Positions 1-7,608 of a stretch of 44,343 nucleotides of DNA are shown piece by piece. Numbering within the stretch: position 1 is the stretch's first letter; each line of letters starts with the position of its first letter. The notes under the pieces are model-generated. The model was given only the letters and a program-made list of their open reading frames with translations, was not told where the DNA came from and did not search any database. The translations under genes were made by a program, and so were the position numbers. Source of the DNA: Clostridia bacterium (GTDB lineage: Bacteria; Bacillota; Clostridia; Oscillospirales; Acutalibacteraceae); assembly GCA_017474125.1 (NCBI GenBank), contig JAFVIF010000014.1:1-44343 (forward strand). Reading direction: 5' to 3'.

Positions 1-551
1 GCAGACGGGCATATATTTCCTATCCAAAAGATATGTCGCAGGACTTAAAGGATTGGTTTCAGCCGTTCCATCGGACAAGCCATATCTACCGCTTGTATCT
101 GCATTACTGTTATCTGCTCGGATACTTGCCGAAAAATACCGACTACAAACCCACAAGTCCCTATCTCAAAGAGGACTTAAAGAAACTCGATGAGATTTCC
201 GAGCAAGTGCGATATATGGGTAAATATCATATTGAAACCTTTGATGATCTGTATGCAGACAGATTAAAGATTGATAGCGATATGAATAGGCTCATAGAAA
301 TCCGTACCAAACTGCAAAACAAAATCCGCAGAGCAACACACGCCGAAAAGGAAACCCTGCGAGAAGAAAAAACAGGTGTTACTGCTCGGATAATGGAACT
401 GCGGAAACAACTAAAAATGAACAAAGCCATTGAAGAACGCTCCGTTAAAATTCAAGAGAAAACGGATATGTTCTTTGCTAACGAAATTGTGGCTCAAAAA
501 GTTAAAGAACAAAAAATCAGAGAACGACAGAAAGGAGGTTGGGAGCGATGA
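1..551 (+). CDS. Relaxase/mobilization nuclease, C-terminal part (5' end outside window)
   Basis: The reading frame is open to the left edge (first full codon at base 3), so this is the tail of a longer protein. The visible part has the aromatic-rich stretch HIYRLYLHYCYLLGYLPK, which I recognise from the region downstream of the catalytic domain in Firmicute MobA/VirD2-type relaxases, followed by a charged helical, probably coiled-coil segment of about 80 residues rich in Lys, Glu and Arg. Such relaxases nick oriT and lead the transferred strand in conjugative or mobilizable elements; the His and Tyr catalytic residues lie outside the window. The stop TGA overlaps the next start in an ATGA arrangement, which points to translational coupling with the ParB-like gene. 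The family call depends on this tail and on the neighbouring recombinase. Confidence 0.72.
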   Translation, partial: RRAYISYPKDMSQDLKDWFQPFHRTSHIYRLYLHYCYLLGYLPKNTDYKPTSPYLKEDLKKLDEISEQVRYMGKYHIETFDDLYADRLKIDSDMNRLIEIRTKLQNKIRRATHAEKETLREEKTGVTARIMELRKQLKMNKAIEERSVKIQEKTDMFFANEIVAQKVKEQKIRERQKGGWER

Positions 552-1444
552 CAAAATATGAAATCCCAATCGAAAGCAAAAAGAAAAAGTCCGCCCGTAT
601 TCCCATAGATAAGCTACACGATTTTGACGGTCATCCGTACAAAGTTACAGACAATGAGGATATGGACAAGCTTGTGGAAAGTATCAAATCGCAAGGTATT
701 ATCACCCCTCTTATCGTAAGGCAGAAAGATAATACTACCGATGAATACGAAGTAATATCGGGACACCGAAGATTACACGCAAGTAAAAGGGCGGGACTAA
801 CAGAAGTACCCGCCTTAATTTATCCCTATTCAAAAACCGAAGCGGCGATTGCCGTTGTGGACAGCAATCTACACCGAGAACGGATTTTACCGAGCGAAAA
901 AGCCTTCGCCTACAAAATGAAGATGGAGGCTTTGAAGGAGCAAGGCAAACGAACCGATTTAACCTTGTCGCAAGTTGCGACAAAGTCGGATACCGCTACT
1001 GAGATCGGTAAAGCAGCAAACGAAAGCCGTGACCAAGTGTTTCGGTATATCCGTTTAACCAATCTTATCCCCGAACTGTTACAGCTTGTGGACGAGGAAC
1101 GAATCGCACTTACTCCCGCTGTGGAGTTATCCTATCTCACAGAGCAGGAGCAGTACGATTTACTGAGTACCATTGAGAGTGAGGACTGCACTCCGTCACT
1201 CTCGCAGGCACAAAGGCTGAAGAAATTATCCCAAGCAGGTCAGCTTAACGCAGATAAGATCTTCGCCGTTATGAGTGAAGAAAAGGCAAACCAAAAGGAA
1301 CGTATCAGTTTTCCTTTTGAAGATGTCCGCCGCTTCTTCCCTAAGAGTTATTCCCAAAAAGATGTATATAATGCAATCCTAAAGCTCATTGGTGAAGATT
1401 ATCAGCGCCGTGAACGAGCAAGAAAAAATCGTGATGAAAGGTAA
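548..1444 (+). CDS. ParB/Spo0J-like nuclease-domain protein of a mobile element
   Basis: A 298-residue protein with the N-terminal ParB/sulfiredoxin-like fold: a segment resembling ParB box I (GIITPLIV, about residues 50-57) and the box II signature VISGHRRLHASKRAG (about 70-84), followed by a helix-turn-helix central region up to about residue 200. Chromosomal ParB proteins bind parS and CTP; element-borne versions such as this one are common beside relaxases and may aid element maintenance or regulation. I start at ATG 548 rather than TTG 539, because AAAGGAGG at 531-538 then sits nine bases upstream and the ATG overlaps the relaxase stop (ATGA). No ParA ATPase is in view, so a complete partition system cannot be claimed. 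Confidence 0.8.
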   Translation: MTKYEIPIESKKKKSARIPIDKLHDFDGHPYKVTDNEDMDKLVESIKSQGIITPLIVRQKDNTTDEYEVISGHRRLHASKRAGLTEVPALIYPYSKTEAAIAVVDSNLHRERILPSEKAFAYKMKMEALKEQGKRTDLTLSQVATKSDTATEIGKAANESRDQVFRYIRLTNLIPELLQLVDEERIALTPAVELSYLTEQEQYDLLSTIESEDCTPSLSQAQRLKKLSQAGQLNADKIFAVMSEEKANQKERISFPFEDVRRFFPKSYSQKDVYNAILKLIGEDYQRRERARKNRDER

Positions 1445-1453
1445 GGAAATATT

Positions 1454-1681
1454 ATGAAATTTATATGTGGTCTTGCACAGCAAGAAAGTGAATATGTGAT
1501 AAACGGAGTCAAGTATATCGTTGGTTCGTCATTTATGACTTCCAAGATTAGAAGCCACCCGACAATTACCGACCGTTTCAAAAGAATTGTAACAAGTGAT
1601 TTCATACCTTTGACGGATGAATCACCACCGAGTAAAATGGCAGTAGAATATGTGTGTTCGACTGCCGGAAAGGAGGACTAA
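1454..1681 (+). CDS. Small conserved mobile-element protein of unknown function
   Basis: A 75-residue protein beginning MKFICGLAQQESEYVINGVKYIV. I cannot assign a function. It has no membrane segment and no obvious DNA-binding motif; the first half (VINGVKYIVGSSF) looks like a small beta-strand domain. It lies between the ParB-like gene and the recombinase, nine bases after the former and directly abutting the latter: its TAA occupies 1679-1681, and the recombinase ATG is at 1682. Its 3' end carries the recombinase ribosome binding site AAAGGAGG. Tight packing on the same strand supports real translation. Small genes in this position are a recurrent feature of serine-recombinase elements of gut Clostridia, possibly recombination directionality or regulatory factors, but that role is inference only. 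Confidence 0.65.
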   Translation: MKFICGLAQQESEYVINGVKYIVGSSFMTSKIRSHPTITDRFKRIVTSDFIPLTDESPPSKMAVEYVCSTAGKED

Positions 1682-3376
1682 ATGCAGTCGAAGAAAAAAG
1701 ACAACGTCGGCATAACCGCTTTATACTGCCGACTATCCCGTGATGACGGAACGGATAACGATAGCAACTCTATCGTGAATCAAAAGAAGTTGTTGCAAAA
1801 ATACGCAAAGGAACACGGCTTTTCCAACACTCGCAGTTATGTGGATGACGGTTATACGGGAACAAACTTTAACCGCCCCGGCTTTCAAAAACTGCTTGAG
1901 GATATTGAAATGGGATATGTTAGCGTGATTATCGTAAAGGATATGTCCCGACTCGGCAGAGATTATCTGCAAGTGGGATATTACACCGACACCTACTTTC
2001 CCGACAGAAATATTCGCTTCATAGCAGTTAATGACTGTGTGGATAGTGCAGATGGCGAAAACGAGCTTGCACCCTTTCGTAACGTTATGAACGAAATGTA
2101 TGCAAGAGATATTAGCCGTAAGGTCAGAAGCTCCCACAGACTTCGTGGCAATGCAGGAGAACCGTTATCTCAGCCACCGTATGGATACCTGAAATCGCCC
2201 GAAAACAAAAAGAAGTGGATTATAGATCCCGAAGCAGCACAAGTGGTGCAAGATATATTCCGTATGTGTTTGGAGGGGAAAGGCAATGAAACCATTGCCC
2301 GAATCCTGCAAGAACGAAAGGTGTTAATTCCGATGGCATATTGGAGAGAAAAAGGTCTCGGTAGAGGCGGAACAAAAGCACAACCCGATCCGTACAAATG
2401 GTGTAAAACCACCATAGCCAAGATACTTGCTCAGCAGGAATACTGTGGTGATGTAATCAACTTCAAGACCTATTCAAAGTCATTTAAGAACAAAGCCCGT
2501 ATCCCTAATCCTGAAGAAAATTGGGCGGTGTTCAAGGATGTTCACGAGCCGATTATCGACCGAGAAACCTTTGAAGCGGTACAAAAGCTCACCAAGAAAA
2601 CCAAACGCCGAGCGCCGAAAGTGGATAATGCCGAAAAGAATATGTTTTGCGATTTGCTCTACTGTGCTGATTGCGGTAGCAAGTTATGGTCGCACGTAAA
2701 CACCATAAACAAAGATATTCAGTATTTCAGTTGCTCCAACTACAAGGTGGATACGAGAGGAACTTGTGAGTCAAGGCATTATATCCGAGCTGATGCAATA
2801 GAACAAGTGGTAATGCTTGAACTCAAGCGAATGGCAAGATTCTTACAGAGCGACGAAGAAGCCTTTGCAGACCTACTTGCTCAAAAGACACAAAAGGATA
2901 TTATCGATGAGCAGAAAGCCTTACAAGGCGAACTGCAACGCTGTACGGCACGAAACCAAAAGGTTGCTGAACTTTACGAAAAGCTCTATGAGGATAATGT
3001 TTCGGGCAAGGTAACGGACGAATGGTTTATGCAGTTATCCCACAAATACGAAGTGGAACGTATGGAGCAGAAAAGCAAGATTGCAACCCTAAACGAGAGG
3101 ATAAACAATCTTGGCACGATGCAACAAAATAAAGATCGCTTTATTGGCGCTATCCGAAGATTTATGGAAATGCAGAAGCTGACCGCACCACTTCTTAGGG
3201 AACTCATAGACGAGATAACTGTTTATGAAACCGAAGGCGTTGGTAAAAACCGCAGTCAGAGGATTATGATCCATTACAAATTCATTGGGTATATTGAGAT
3301 ACCCGAATGTGGAAGTAATTACAAGGCAGATACCCGAAAAGGTGTAGCAGTCGAGTATATTACCAAATCCGCATAA
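1682..3376 (+). CDS. Large serine recombinase (TndX/TnpX-like integrase-excisionase)
   Basis: A 564-residue site-specific recombinase. The N-terminal resolvase domain (about 1-160) opens with ALYCRLSRDDG, with the nucleophilic Ser at residue 19, and contains the conserved MSRLGRDYLQVGYY segment. It is followed by a Recombinase domain (about 170-290), a zinc ribbon (CADCGSKLW, later a CSNY and a Cys-containing segment), a Glu/Lys-rich coiled coil (about 390-480) and a C-terminal segment like that seen in DUF4368 recombinases. Enzymes of this type insert and excise ICEs and mobilizable transposons such as Tn5397 and Tn4451 without host factors. The start has AAAGGAGG directly upstream inside the preceding gene. 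It is the last element gene, and the element end is expected within about 100 bases downstream. Confidence 0.95.
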   Translation: MQSKKKDNVGITALYCRLSRDDGTDNDSNSIVNQKKLLQKYAKEHGFSNTRSYVDDGYTGTNFNRPGFQKLLEDIEMGYVSVIIVKDMSRLGRDYLQVGYYTDTYFPDRNIRFIAVNDCVDSADGENELAPFRNVMNEMYARDISRKVRSSHRLRGNAGEPLSQPPYGYLKSPENKKKWIIDPEAAQVVQDIFRMCLEGKGNETIARILQERKVLIPMAYWREKGLGRGGTKAQPDPYKWCKTTIAKILAQQEYCGDVINFKTYSKSFKNKARIPNPEENWAVFKDVHEPIIDRETFEAVQKLTKKTKRRAPKVDNAEKNMFCDLLYCADCGSKLWSHVNTINKDIQYFSCSNYKVDTRGTCESRHYIRADAIEQVVMLELKRMARFLQSDEEAFADLLAQKTQKDIIDEQKALQGELQRCTARNQKVAELYEKLYEDNVSGKVTDEWFMQLSHKYEVERMEQKSKIATLNERINNLGTMQQNKDRFIGAIRRFMEMQKLTAPLLRELIDEITVYETEGVGKNRSQRIMIHYKFIGYIEIPECGSNYKADTRKGVAVEYITKSA

Positions 3377-3432
3377 AACAAAAGAGCAGGCTTAAAACCT
3401 GCTCCATACATAACGAAGAAACTCGAAATTAC
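3377..3432. other. Probable right end (attachment junction) of the integrated element
   Basis: The recombinase gene stops at 3376 and the first host feature, the terminator of the tRNA-Pro gene, begins at about 3432. Large serine recombinases usually lie next to one end of their element, so the junction should be in this 56-base stretch. The tRNA gene, its encoded CCA and its terminator are intact, so integration did not target the tRNA itself. The core dinucleotide cannot be identified without the left end or an empty site. Confidence 0.4.
3384..3404 (-). terminator. Hairpin with T-rich tail on the minus strand
   Basis: The arms GAGCAGG (3384-3390) and CCTGCTC (3398-3404) enclose a seven-base loop. 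On the minus strand the hairpin is followed by TTTTGTTTT, which makes it a rho-independent terminator facing into the recombinase gene. It could shield the element from host transcription entering from the right, backing up the tRNA terminator. Confidence 0.55.
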
Positions 3433-3478
3433 AAAAAAATCGAGTGTCCATAACTCAAATCCGTTATGAACACTCGAT
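3432..3478 (-). terminator. Strong terminator of the tRNA-Pro gene
   Basis: A 16-bp stem (3439-3454 with 3463-3478) with an eight-base loop begins two bases after the tRNA CCA end on the minus strand. All pairs are Watson-Crick except one that is G:U in the minus-strand RNA. A run of T residues follows (A tract 3433-3439 on the plus strand). Confidence 0.9.
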
Positions 3479-3479
3479 A

Positions 3480-3556
3480 TGGTCGAGGTGACAGGATTTG
3501 AACCTGCGACTTCTACGTCCCGAACGTAGCGCTCTACCAAACTGAGCCACACCTCG
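3480..3556 (-). tRNA. tRNA-Pro (anticodon CGG)
   Basis: Read on the minus strand, a 77-base cloverleaf can be folded. The acceptor stem CGAGGTG pairs with CACCTCG, followed by discriminator A and an encoded CCA. The anticodon stem CTACG/CGTAG encloses the loop TTCGGGA, with anticodon CGG reading the proline codon CCG. The T arm GCAGG-TTCAAAT-CCTGT is canonical. It is a single-gene transcription unit with its own promoter and terminator. Confidence 0.96.
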
Positions 3557-3573
3557 ATTTTTACGACTCTGTT

Positions 3574-3602
3574 ATTATAAGGCAAAAACGGTTAAAAGTC
3601 AA
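3574..3602 (-). promoter_or_regulatory. Sigma-A promoter of tRNA-Pro
   Basis: On the minus strand TTGACT (3597-3602) and TATAAT (3574-3579) are separated by 17 bases. The -10 box ends 17 bases before the tRNA 5' end. This is a near-consensus housekeeping promoter. Confidence 0.88.
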
Positions 3603-3618
3603 TAGAAAAACTCAAACA

Positions 3619-3646
3619 AAAATCCCGAGATTGCTCTCGGGATTTT
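3619..3646 (-). terminator. Terminator closing the ceramidase-like/aminotransferase unit
   Basis: A 12-bp stem, AAAATCCCGAGA (3619-3630) with TCTCGGGATTTT (3635-3646), has a four-base loop. On the minus strand it is followed by TTTTTGTTTG. It sits 13 bases after the stop of the gene at 3660. Confidence 0.88.
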
Positions 3647-3659
3647 CGCGCCATCGAAA

Positions 3660-4976
3660 TTACTGACTATGCCCATTATCAAGTAATTTCCCAATAAGAC
3701 GGAGATTTTCATTAATAATATTGTCATCAGTATTATTCATAAGACAGAACACGTTTCTGCCCAAGAACTGTTCGACCTCATAACCACCACGAGGTATTTG
3801 GTCTAAAGACGGCAGATAAGCATTTGCAGCATTTGCGTTACTGATGCCAAGGGTATAAGCAAATGGACTATAGTGCTTAAGCCTTAAGAATATCTCAGAA
3901 AATACCTCAAAACCAAAAGGTACTATTACTGCGCCGTTAAAAGCGAAGATAACCTGTTGAATTTCCATATAAGTTTCAATATCGCCTTTTTCTACTGCTT
4001 CAATACGCTTTAAAAGAGTAGAATATTTAAGCTTTTGGAAGGGCCAGAATTTTTCGGGATCACCCATTGCGGCAATTTGTTCCTTTAATTCTTCAACAGT
4101 TGGCATTTCTTTATAAGGTAGCTTAATAACATCGGTAACCGCACTGAAATTAACCTTACGGTAGTCCTTAATAGTTTTATAAGCACGCACAGCATCGGTA
4201 GCAGCTATTCCGCCAAGCTCAGTCATAAGCGAAATATCACCACAGGTTTTACCGTTAGAAAGGCGTGGTCCTACATCACCCTCGGCACCGTTAATGTACA
4301 TTGTAAAAGCACCGCTTTCGGTTTCCATACGGTCAACCATAACGCCTGACCAGTCGCGGGTTATGGGAGTATCATGACCTGCGGCAGTGCCGTGGCAACC
4401 GTAGTGAATAAGGTTAGCAACAGGAGTTTTATCTTCGGCGCTTATAAAGGAAAGAACAGTCATAGTAGGATCAAATGCTCCCCAAGGATTTTGTCCCAAG
4501 CCTATTTTTCCTTCCTTAGATAGTTCACGGCGGTTAATTCCTACGAAACTTTCTGTGGTACCAATACCAAGAAGAACTTCTTTAGCATTAGATATCGCTT
4601 CTTTGCATGCGCAGAGCATATTCTTAATAAGAGTATTTTCAAAATACTCTGTATCAAAATCACCCCAACCCACAATAGAAGAAAGACACGGACCGGAATG
4701 GGTATGAGTTGCAGCTATAATAATGCGTTCTTGATTAACGCCTACAGCATTAAAGATTTCATCTTTAAGTCTTGCGGCAATAGGTTCAGGAAAAGAACAC
4801 AAATCCATACTAATAAGTATTGAATCAACCTTATCATAGCCAAATGCCATTACGTTACAGCGCAAATCATCATTAACCTTATCGGCAGGACGTTTATTTG
4901 GGTAACCATAAAGCAAGGTTCCGAGCGGAGGAGTAATTATCCTCTTCCCTGCACCGAGAATGAATTTTTTATTCAT
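3660..4976 (-). CDS. Neutral-ceramidase-like hydrolase, paralog 1 (Ser of GDVSPN replaced)
   Basis: A 438-residue protein with the N-terminal neutral/alkaline ceramidase fold. Visible motifs are ATHTHSGP (His91, His93), YGCHGT (His195), a Glu in PFGFEVFSE (Glu357) and GGYE (Tyr399). These match in order the His/His/Glu/Tyr zinc-ligand set known from bacterial and human neutral ceramidases. The ceramidase GDVSPN motif, whose Ser is reported as essential, reads GDVGPR here (Gly236). At about 440 residues it lacks the C-terminal Ig-like domain of true ceramidases (about 640-780 residues), and it has no signal peptide, so it should act in the cytoplasm. It is a probable zinc amidase or esterase on a non-ceramide, perhaps sugar- or cyclitol-linked, substrate; that is inference. 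It is the last gene of a three-gene unit, 16 bases after the aminotransferase. Confidence 0.82.
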   Translation of the reverse strand: MNKKFILGAGKRIITPPLGTLLYGYPNKRPADKVNDDLRCNVMAFGYDKVDSILISMDLCSFPEPIAARLKDEIFNAVGVNQERIIIAATHTHSGPCLSSIVGWGDFDTEYFENTLIKNMLCACKEAISNAKEVLLGIGTTESFVGINRRELSKEGKIGLGQNPWGAFDPTMTVLSFISAEDKTPVANLIHYGCHGTAAGHDTPITRDWSGVMVDRMETESGAFTMYINGAEGDVGPRLSNGKTCGDISLMTELGGIAATDAVRAYKTIKDYRKVNFSAVTDVIKLPYKEMPTVEELKEQIAAMGDPEKFWPFQKLKYSTLLKRIEAVEKGDIETYMEIQQVIFAFNGAVIVPFGFEVFSEIFLRLKHYSPFAYTLGISNANAANAYLPSLDQIPRGGYEVEQFLGRNVFCLMNNTDDNIINENLRLIGKLLDNGHSQ

Positions 4977-4992
4977 AATAATTCACCAAAAA

Positions 4993-6156
4993 TTATGCAT
5001 TTTTTGCATCAACAAGCCTCTTAACGATAGCGTCAATCTGTTCTTTAGTCCAGTCAGGATTAATGGAAATGTGACCGGCCTTTTTAAGAAGCTCAAGACT
5101 CTTTTCACAGCAGGCAGGGTCATACTCATAACCCTTGTTTGCTTCAAAGTTAAAGGGGTTAAAAAGAGGATGAGCCGCGCCGCGTTTATTAAGAATACAA
5201 TCCCAAGCAGTATAAACATGCTTACCGGTATTTATCGGAACCGTACAAGCCTTTGAATTCTTAGCAATTTTTTCTGCTTCTTCAGCGGAATCAAACTGAA
5301 GTGTAAGAGAGGTAGCACAGCAGCCGTCGTAATCGTTAGAAGGAATAAACTTAAAGTGAGGAGCAAGAGCGTCACGGAGCATATTTTTCTTTTCGCGAAG
5401 ATCGTTTATAATACCGTCAAGCTTCTTAAGCTGCTCACGAAGGATAGCTGCAGTAATTTCGTTGGTTCTGAATTCGTGACCGCAGAAGGTTTCGGTAGAG
5501 AAATCTTCCATTTGGTTACCGAAGTAAGCAACTGCACTACTATCGTGGTAAATAAGAGCCTTTTCAAAAATAGACTTATTATTGGTGAGAAGAGCACCGC
5601 CCTCGCCTGCGCTGATTACCTTAAAGTAGTTAAAGCTGAATGCACCGGCATCACCGAGAGTACCAAGATATTTGCCCTTATACTGACCGCCTACAGCCTG
5701 ACAAGCATCTTCAAGAACGGCAATACCGTACTTTTTACCAAGAGCAACGAAAGCATCCATATCACAAGGATTACCCTGCATATGTACAGGAATAACAGCC
5801 TTGGTTTTCTTGGTGATTTTCTTTTCTACGTCTTTAGGGTCTAACATAAGAGTTTCATCAATTTCAGCAATAACGGGAACTGCACCTGCGGCAACTACAG
5901 CCATAGCGGTAGCAATATAAGTATATGCAGGAACGATAACTTCATCTCCGGGGCCGATACCCATACCAATAAGAGCGGCGGTAAGACCAGCATGACCCGA
6001 AGTCATAAGGATAGTATGGTCAACGCCCACCTTATCCTTCAACTCTTTTTCAAAGTTGTAGGATTCCTGAAGTGTGCCCGAGTTAACCTTGAAAAGTTGT
6101 CCCGATTCGATAACTCTGGCAACTGCATTAATTTCTTCTTGACCCATTCTGTACAT
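4993..6156 (-). CDS. DegT/DnrJ/EryC1/StrS-family PLP aminotransferase
   Basis: A 387-residue fold-type I aminotransferase of the sugar/cyclitol class. Recognisable parts are MTSGHAGLTAALIGMGIGPGDEVIVP near residues 50-75, EDACQAVGG (the Asp that holds the PLP pyridine nitrogen), and FSFNYFKVISAGEGG with the Schiff-base Lys. Family members usually transfer an amino group from Glu or Gln to keto-sugars (often nucleotide-linked) or to inososes. No nucleotide-sugar dehydratase or glycosyltransferase is nearby, so a free keto-sugar or inosose, or the reverse deaminating reaction, is at least as likely. It lies between two ceramidase-like genes with spacers of 16 and 15 bases, so all three are very probably co-transcribed. 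The ATG start has AAAGGAGA eight bases upstream. Confidence 0.88.
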   Translation of the reverse strand: MYRMGQEEINAVARVIESGQLFKVNSGTLQESYNFEKELKDKVGVDHTILMTSGHAGLTAALIGMGIGPGDEVIVPAYTYIATAMAVVAAGAVPVIAEIDETLMLDPKDVEKKITKKTKAVIPVHMQGNPCDMDAFVALGKKYGIAVLEDACQAVGGQYKGKYLGTLGDAGAFSFNYFKVISAGEGGALLTNNKSIFEKALIYHDSSAVAYFGNQMEDFSTETFCGHEFRTNEITAAILREQLKKLDGIINDLREKKNMLRDALAPHFKFIPSNDYDGCCATSLTLQFDSAEEAEKIAKNSKACTVPINTGKHVYTAWDCILNKRGAAHPLFNPFNFEANKGYEYDPACCEKSLELLKKAGHISINPDWTKEQIDAIVKRLVDAKNA

Positions 6157-6171
6157 AAAACATATCTCCTT

Positions 6172-7467
6172 TTATTTAATTTTTTCAATATTTTTAATTG
6201 TTTCTTTAATAAACTGATAATCAGCATCATCAGTATAGCACTGGATATCATCTATAAAAAACATTAAAATTTCATAACCCAAACGGCAAAGCTCACTTTG
6301 AGTCGGGAAATATCCGCCAATACCGTTTGCATTACTCAAAACGATTACGTTGTAATCCTTAACTTCTTTTTGAATGCGAAGATTAATTTCGCTAAAAAGC
6401 TCATAAGGACAAGAGGCAAATACAACGTTTCCAAGTTTAATAAGCGACTGCGGAACAGGACGATATTCATTATCATTGTCGCCGTTCAGAATTGCTTTTT
6501 TAACTTCTTTATAATGAAGTAAACGTCTTTTTGCAAGCGGCCAGGTATCCTTACCCTCGTACTCGGCTATCCATTTTTCGGCTTCTTCTAAAGAAACTTT
6601 CGGAAGCAAAGGCAGATTAAGTTGACCATCGAACACGTCAAAATCAACATCGGCGTATTCGGGTAAAGAATTATAAATTTTCAATGCATCCGATGCGGCA
6701 ATAGCGCCAAGTTCTGCGGTAAGTTTAATATTTCCTATGGTTTTGCCATTAGAAAGCCTTGGACCAACATCACCTTCAGGGCCGTTAAAGAAGGCAGTAA
6801 TTCCACCCGAAACGGTTTCAACAGCATCGGTCATATATCCCGGCCAATCGCGGGTAACTTCGTGATTTAAGCCTGCTGAAGTGCCGTGACATCCGTAAGA
6901 AATAATATTACCAACAACTGCATCTTCCTCATTTTTAAAGGAAATAACGGTCATATCGGGATTAAACGGTCCCCAAGGATTTTGACCTAAAACTATATCG
7001 TTATTCTCGTTAAGTTCACGTCTATTTATACCAACATAGCTTTTACCAACCGCGGAAGCAACAGTAACAGGCTGTAGATTATTGAAAGCATCAACACCCA
7101 CTTTAACAATAGCGGGACGGAAAATACCATTAACGTACTCAATGTCGATTTCTCCCCACCCAAAGCCGCCTGAAGTGTTAGGAGCGGAATGAGTATGAGT
7201 TGCTGCTAAAATAATATTACCGAAAGGAACACCAGTTTTTTCATTAATTTCTTTTCTGATTTCCTCCTGCAAGTAGTTGGCAACACCGCATACGGTTATG
7301 GAAATCATTATAGCTGTTTTTTCATTTTGAGAAAAAGCGAAAGCGGTAGCGGTTAAATCATCATTAACCGATTCGGAATAAATATTTGGATTATAGCCGT
7401 AAAGATTACCGCCGATTTCGGGAGTAATAATTTCTCTTGCTATACCCAAAAGCAATTTATTATTCAT
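6172..7467 (-). CDS. Neutral-ceramidase-like hydrolase, paralog 2
   Basis: A 431-residue protein with the same layout as the gene at 3660. It has ATHTHSAP (His91, His93), YGCHGTSAG (His194), EGDVGPRLSNG with Gly at the position of the ceramidase Ser, PYELFSEINLRI (the Glu ligand) and GYE near the C-terminus. The block GQNPWG (about 161-166) is present in all three paralogs. No signal peptide or membrane segment is seen. It is the first gene of a unit with its own extended -10 promoter, and is separated from the upstream paralog by a terminator. The start is ATG 7467 with AAAGGGGG about five bases upstream. It is closer to paralog 3 than to paralog 1 (shared YELF.EINLRI and ILSNANG.GGYFPT.SELCR.GYE), which suggests a recent duplication. 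Confidence 0.82.
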   Translation of the reverse strand: MNNKLLLGIAREIITPEIGGNLYGYNPNIYSESVNDDLTATAFAFSQNEKTAIMISITVCGVANYLQEEIRKEINEKTGVPFGNIILAATHTHSAPNTSGGFGWGEIDIEYVNGIFRPAIVKVGVDAFNNLQPVTVASAVGKSYVGINRRELNENNDIVLGQNPWGPFNPDMTVISFKNEEDAVVGNIISYGCHGTSAGLNHEVTRDWPGYMTDAVETVSGGITAFFNGPEGDVGPRLSNGKTIGNIKLTAELGAIAASDALKIYNSLPEYADVDFDVFDGQLNLPLLPKVSLEEAEKWIAEYEGKDTWPLAKRRLLHYKEVKKAILNGDNDNEYRPVPQSLIKLGNVVFASCPYELFSEINLRIQKEVKDYNVIVLSNANGIGGYFPTQSELCRLGYEILMFFIDDIQCYTDDADYQFIKETIKNIEKIK

Positions 7468-7503
7468 AAAAATCCCCCTTTATCTTTTATGCTTTTATTT
7501 TAC

Positions 7504-7512
7504 ATTATAGCA
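7504..7512 (-). promoter_or_regulatory. Extended -10 promoter of the paralog 2 unit
   Basis: On the minus strand TGCTATAAT combines a TG dinucleotide and a perfect TATAAT (7504-7509), about 36 bases before the ATG at 7467. No good -35 hexamer lies 16-18 bases upstream, as is usual for extended -10 promoters. With the terminator at 7573-7594 this shows the five-gene cluster is two transcription units. Confidence 0.75.
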
Positions 7513-7572
7513 AATAATATAACAACCCTAAAAACTATCAAAAGCTACCAAAAAATTAGCACAACAGAGAAA

Positions 7573-7594
7573 AAGCACCCAATTACGGGTGCTT
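7573..7594 (-). terminator. Terminator after ceramidase-like paralog 3
   Basis: An 8-bp stem, AAGCACCC (7573-7580) with GGGTGCTT (7587-7594), has a six-base loop and is followed on the minus strand by five T residues. It lies 14 bases after the stop of the gene at 7609. The remaining part of the 141-base intergenic stretch holds only the promoter at 7504. Confidence 0.85.
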
Positions 7595-7608
7595 AAAAGT
7601 ACGAAAAA

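Noticed and set aside
3480-3556. tRNA-Pro as the integration target of the element
   Set aside because: The tRNA 3' end faces the element, but its CCA and terminator are intact and no repeated tRNA fragment is seen in the window; large serine recombinases also do not normally use tRNA genes.
3319-3585. A minus-strand 88-codon frame crossing the tRNA-Pro gene
   Set aside because: It reads through the tRNA cloverleaf and its terminator, which explain the conserved sequence.
3660-4976. Calling the three paralogs true ceramidases
   Set aside because: The Ser of GDVSPN is replaced by Gly, the C-terminal domain and secretion signal are missing, and no sphingolipid genes are nearby.
5356-5844. A 162-codon plus-strand frame opposite the aminotransferase
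   Set aside because: It is antisense to a clear PLP aminotransferase whose codon pattern produces it; no ribosome binding site or family resemblance.
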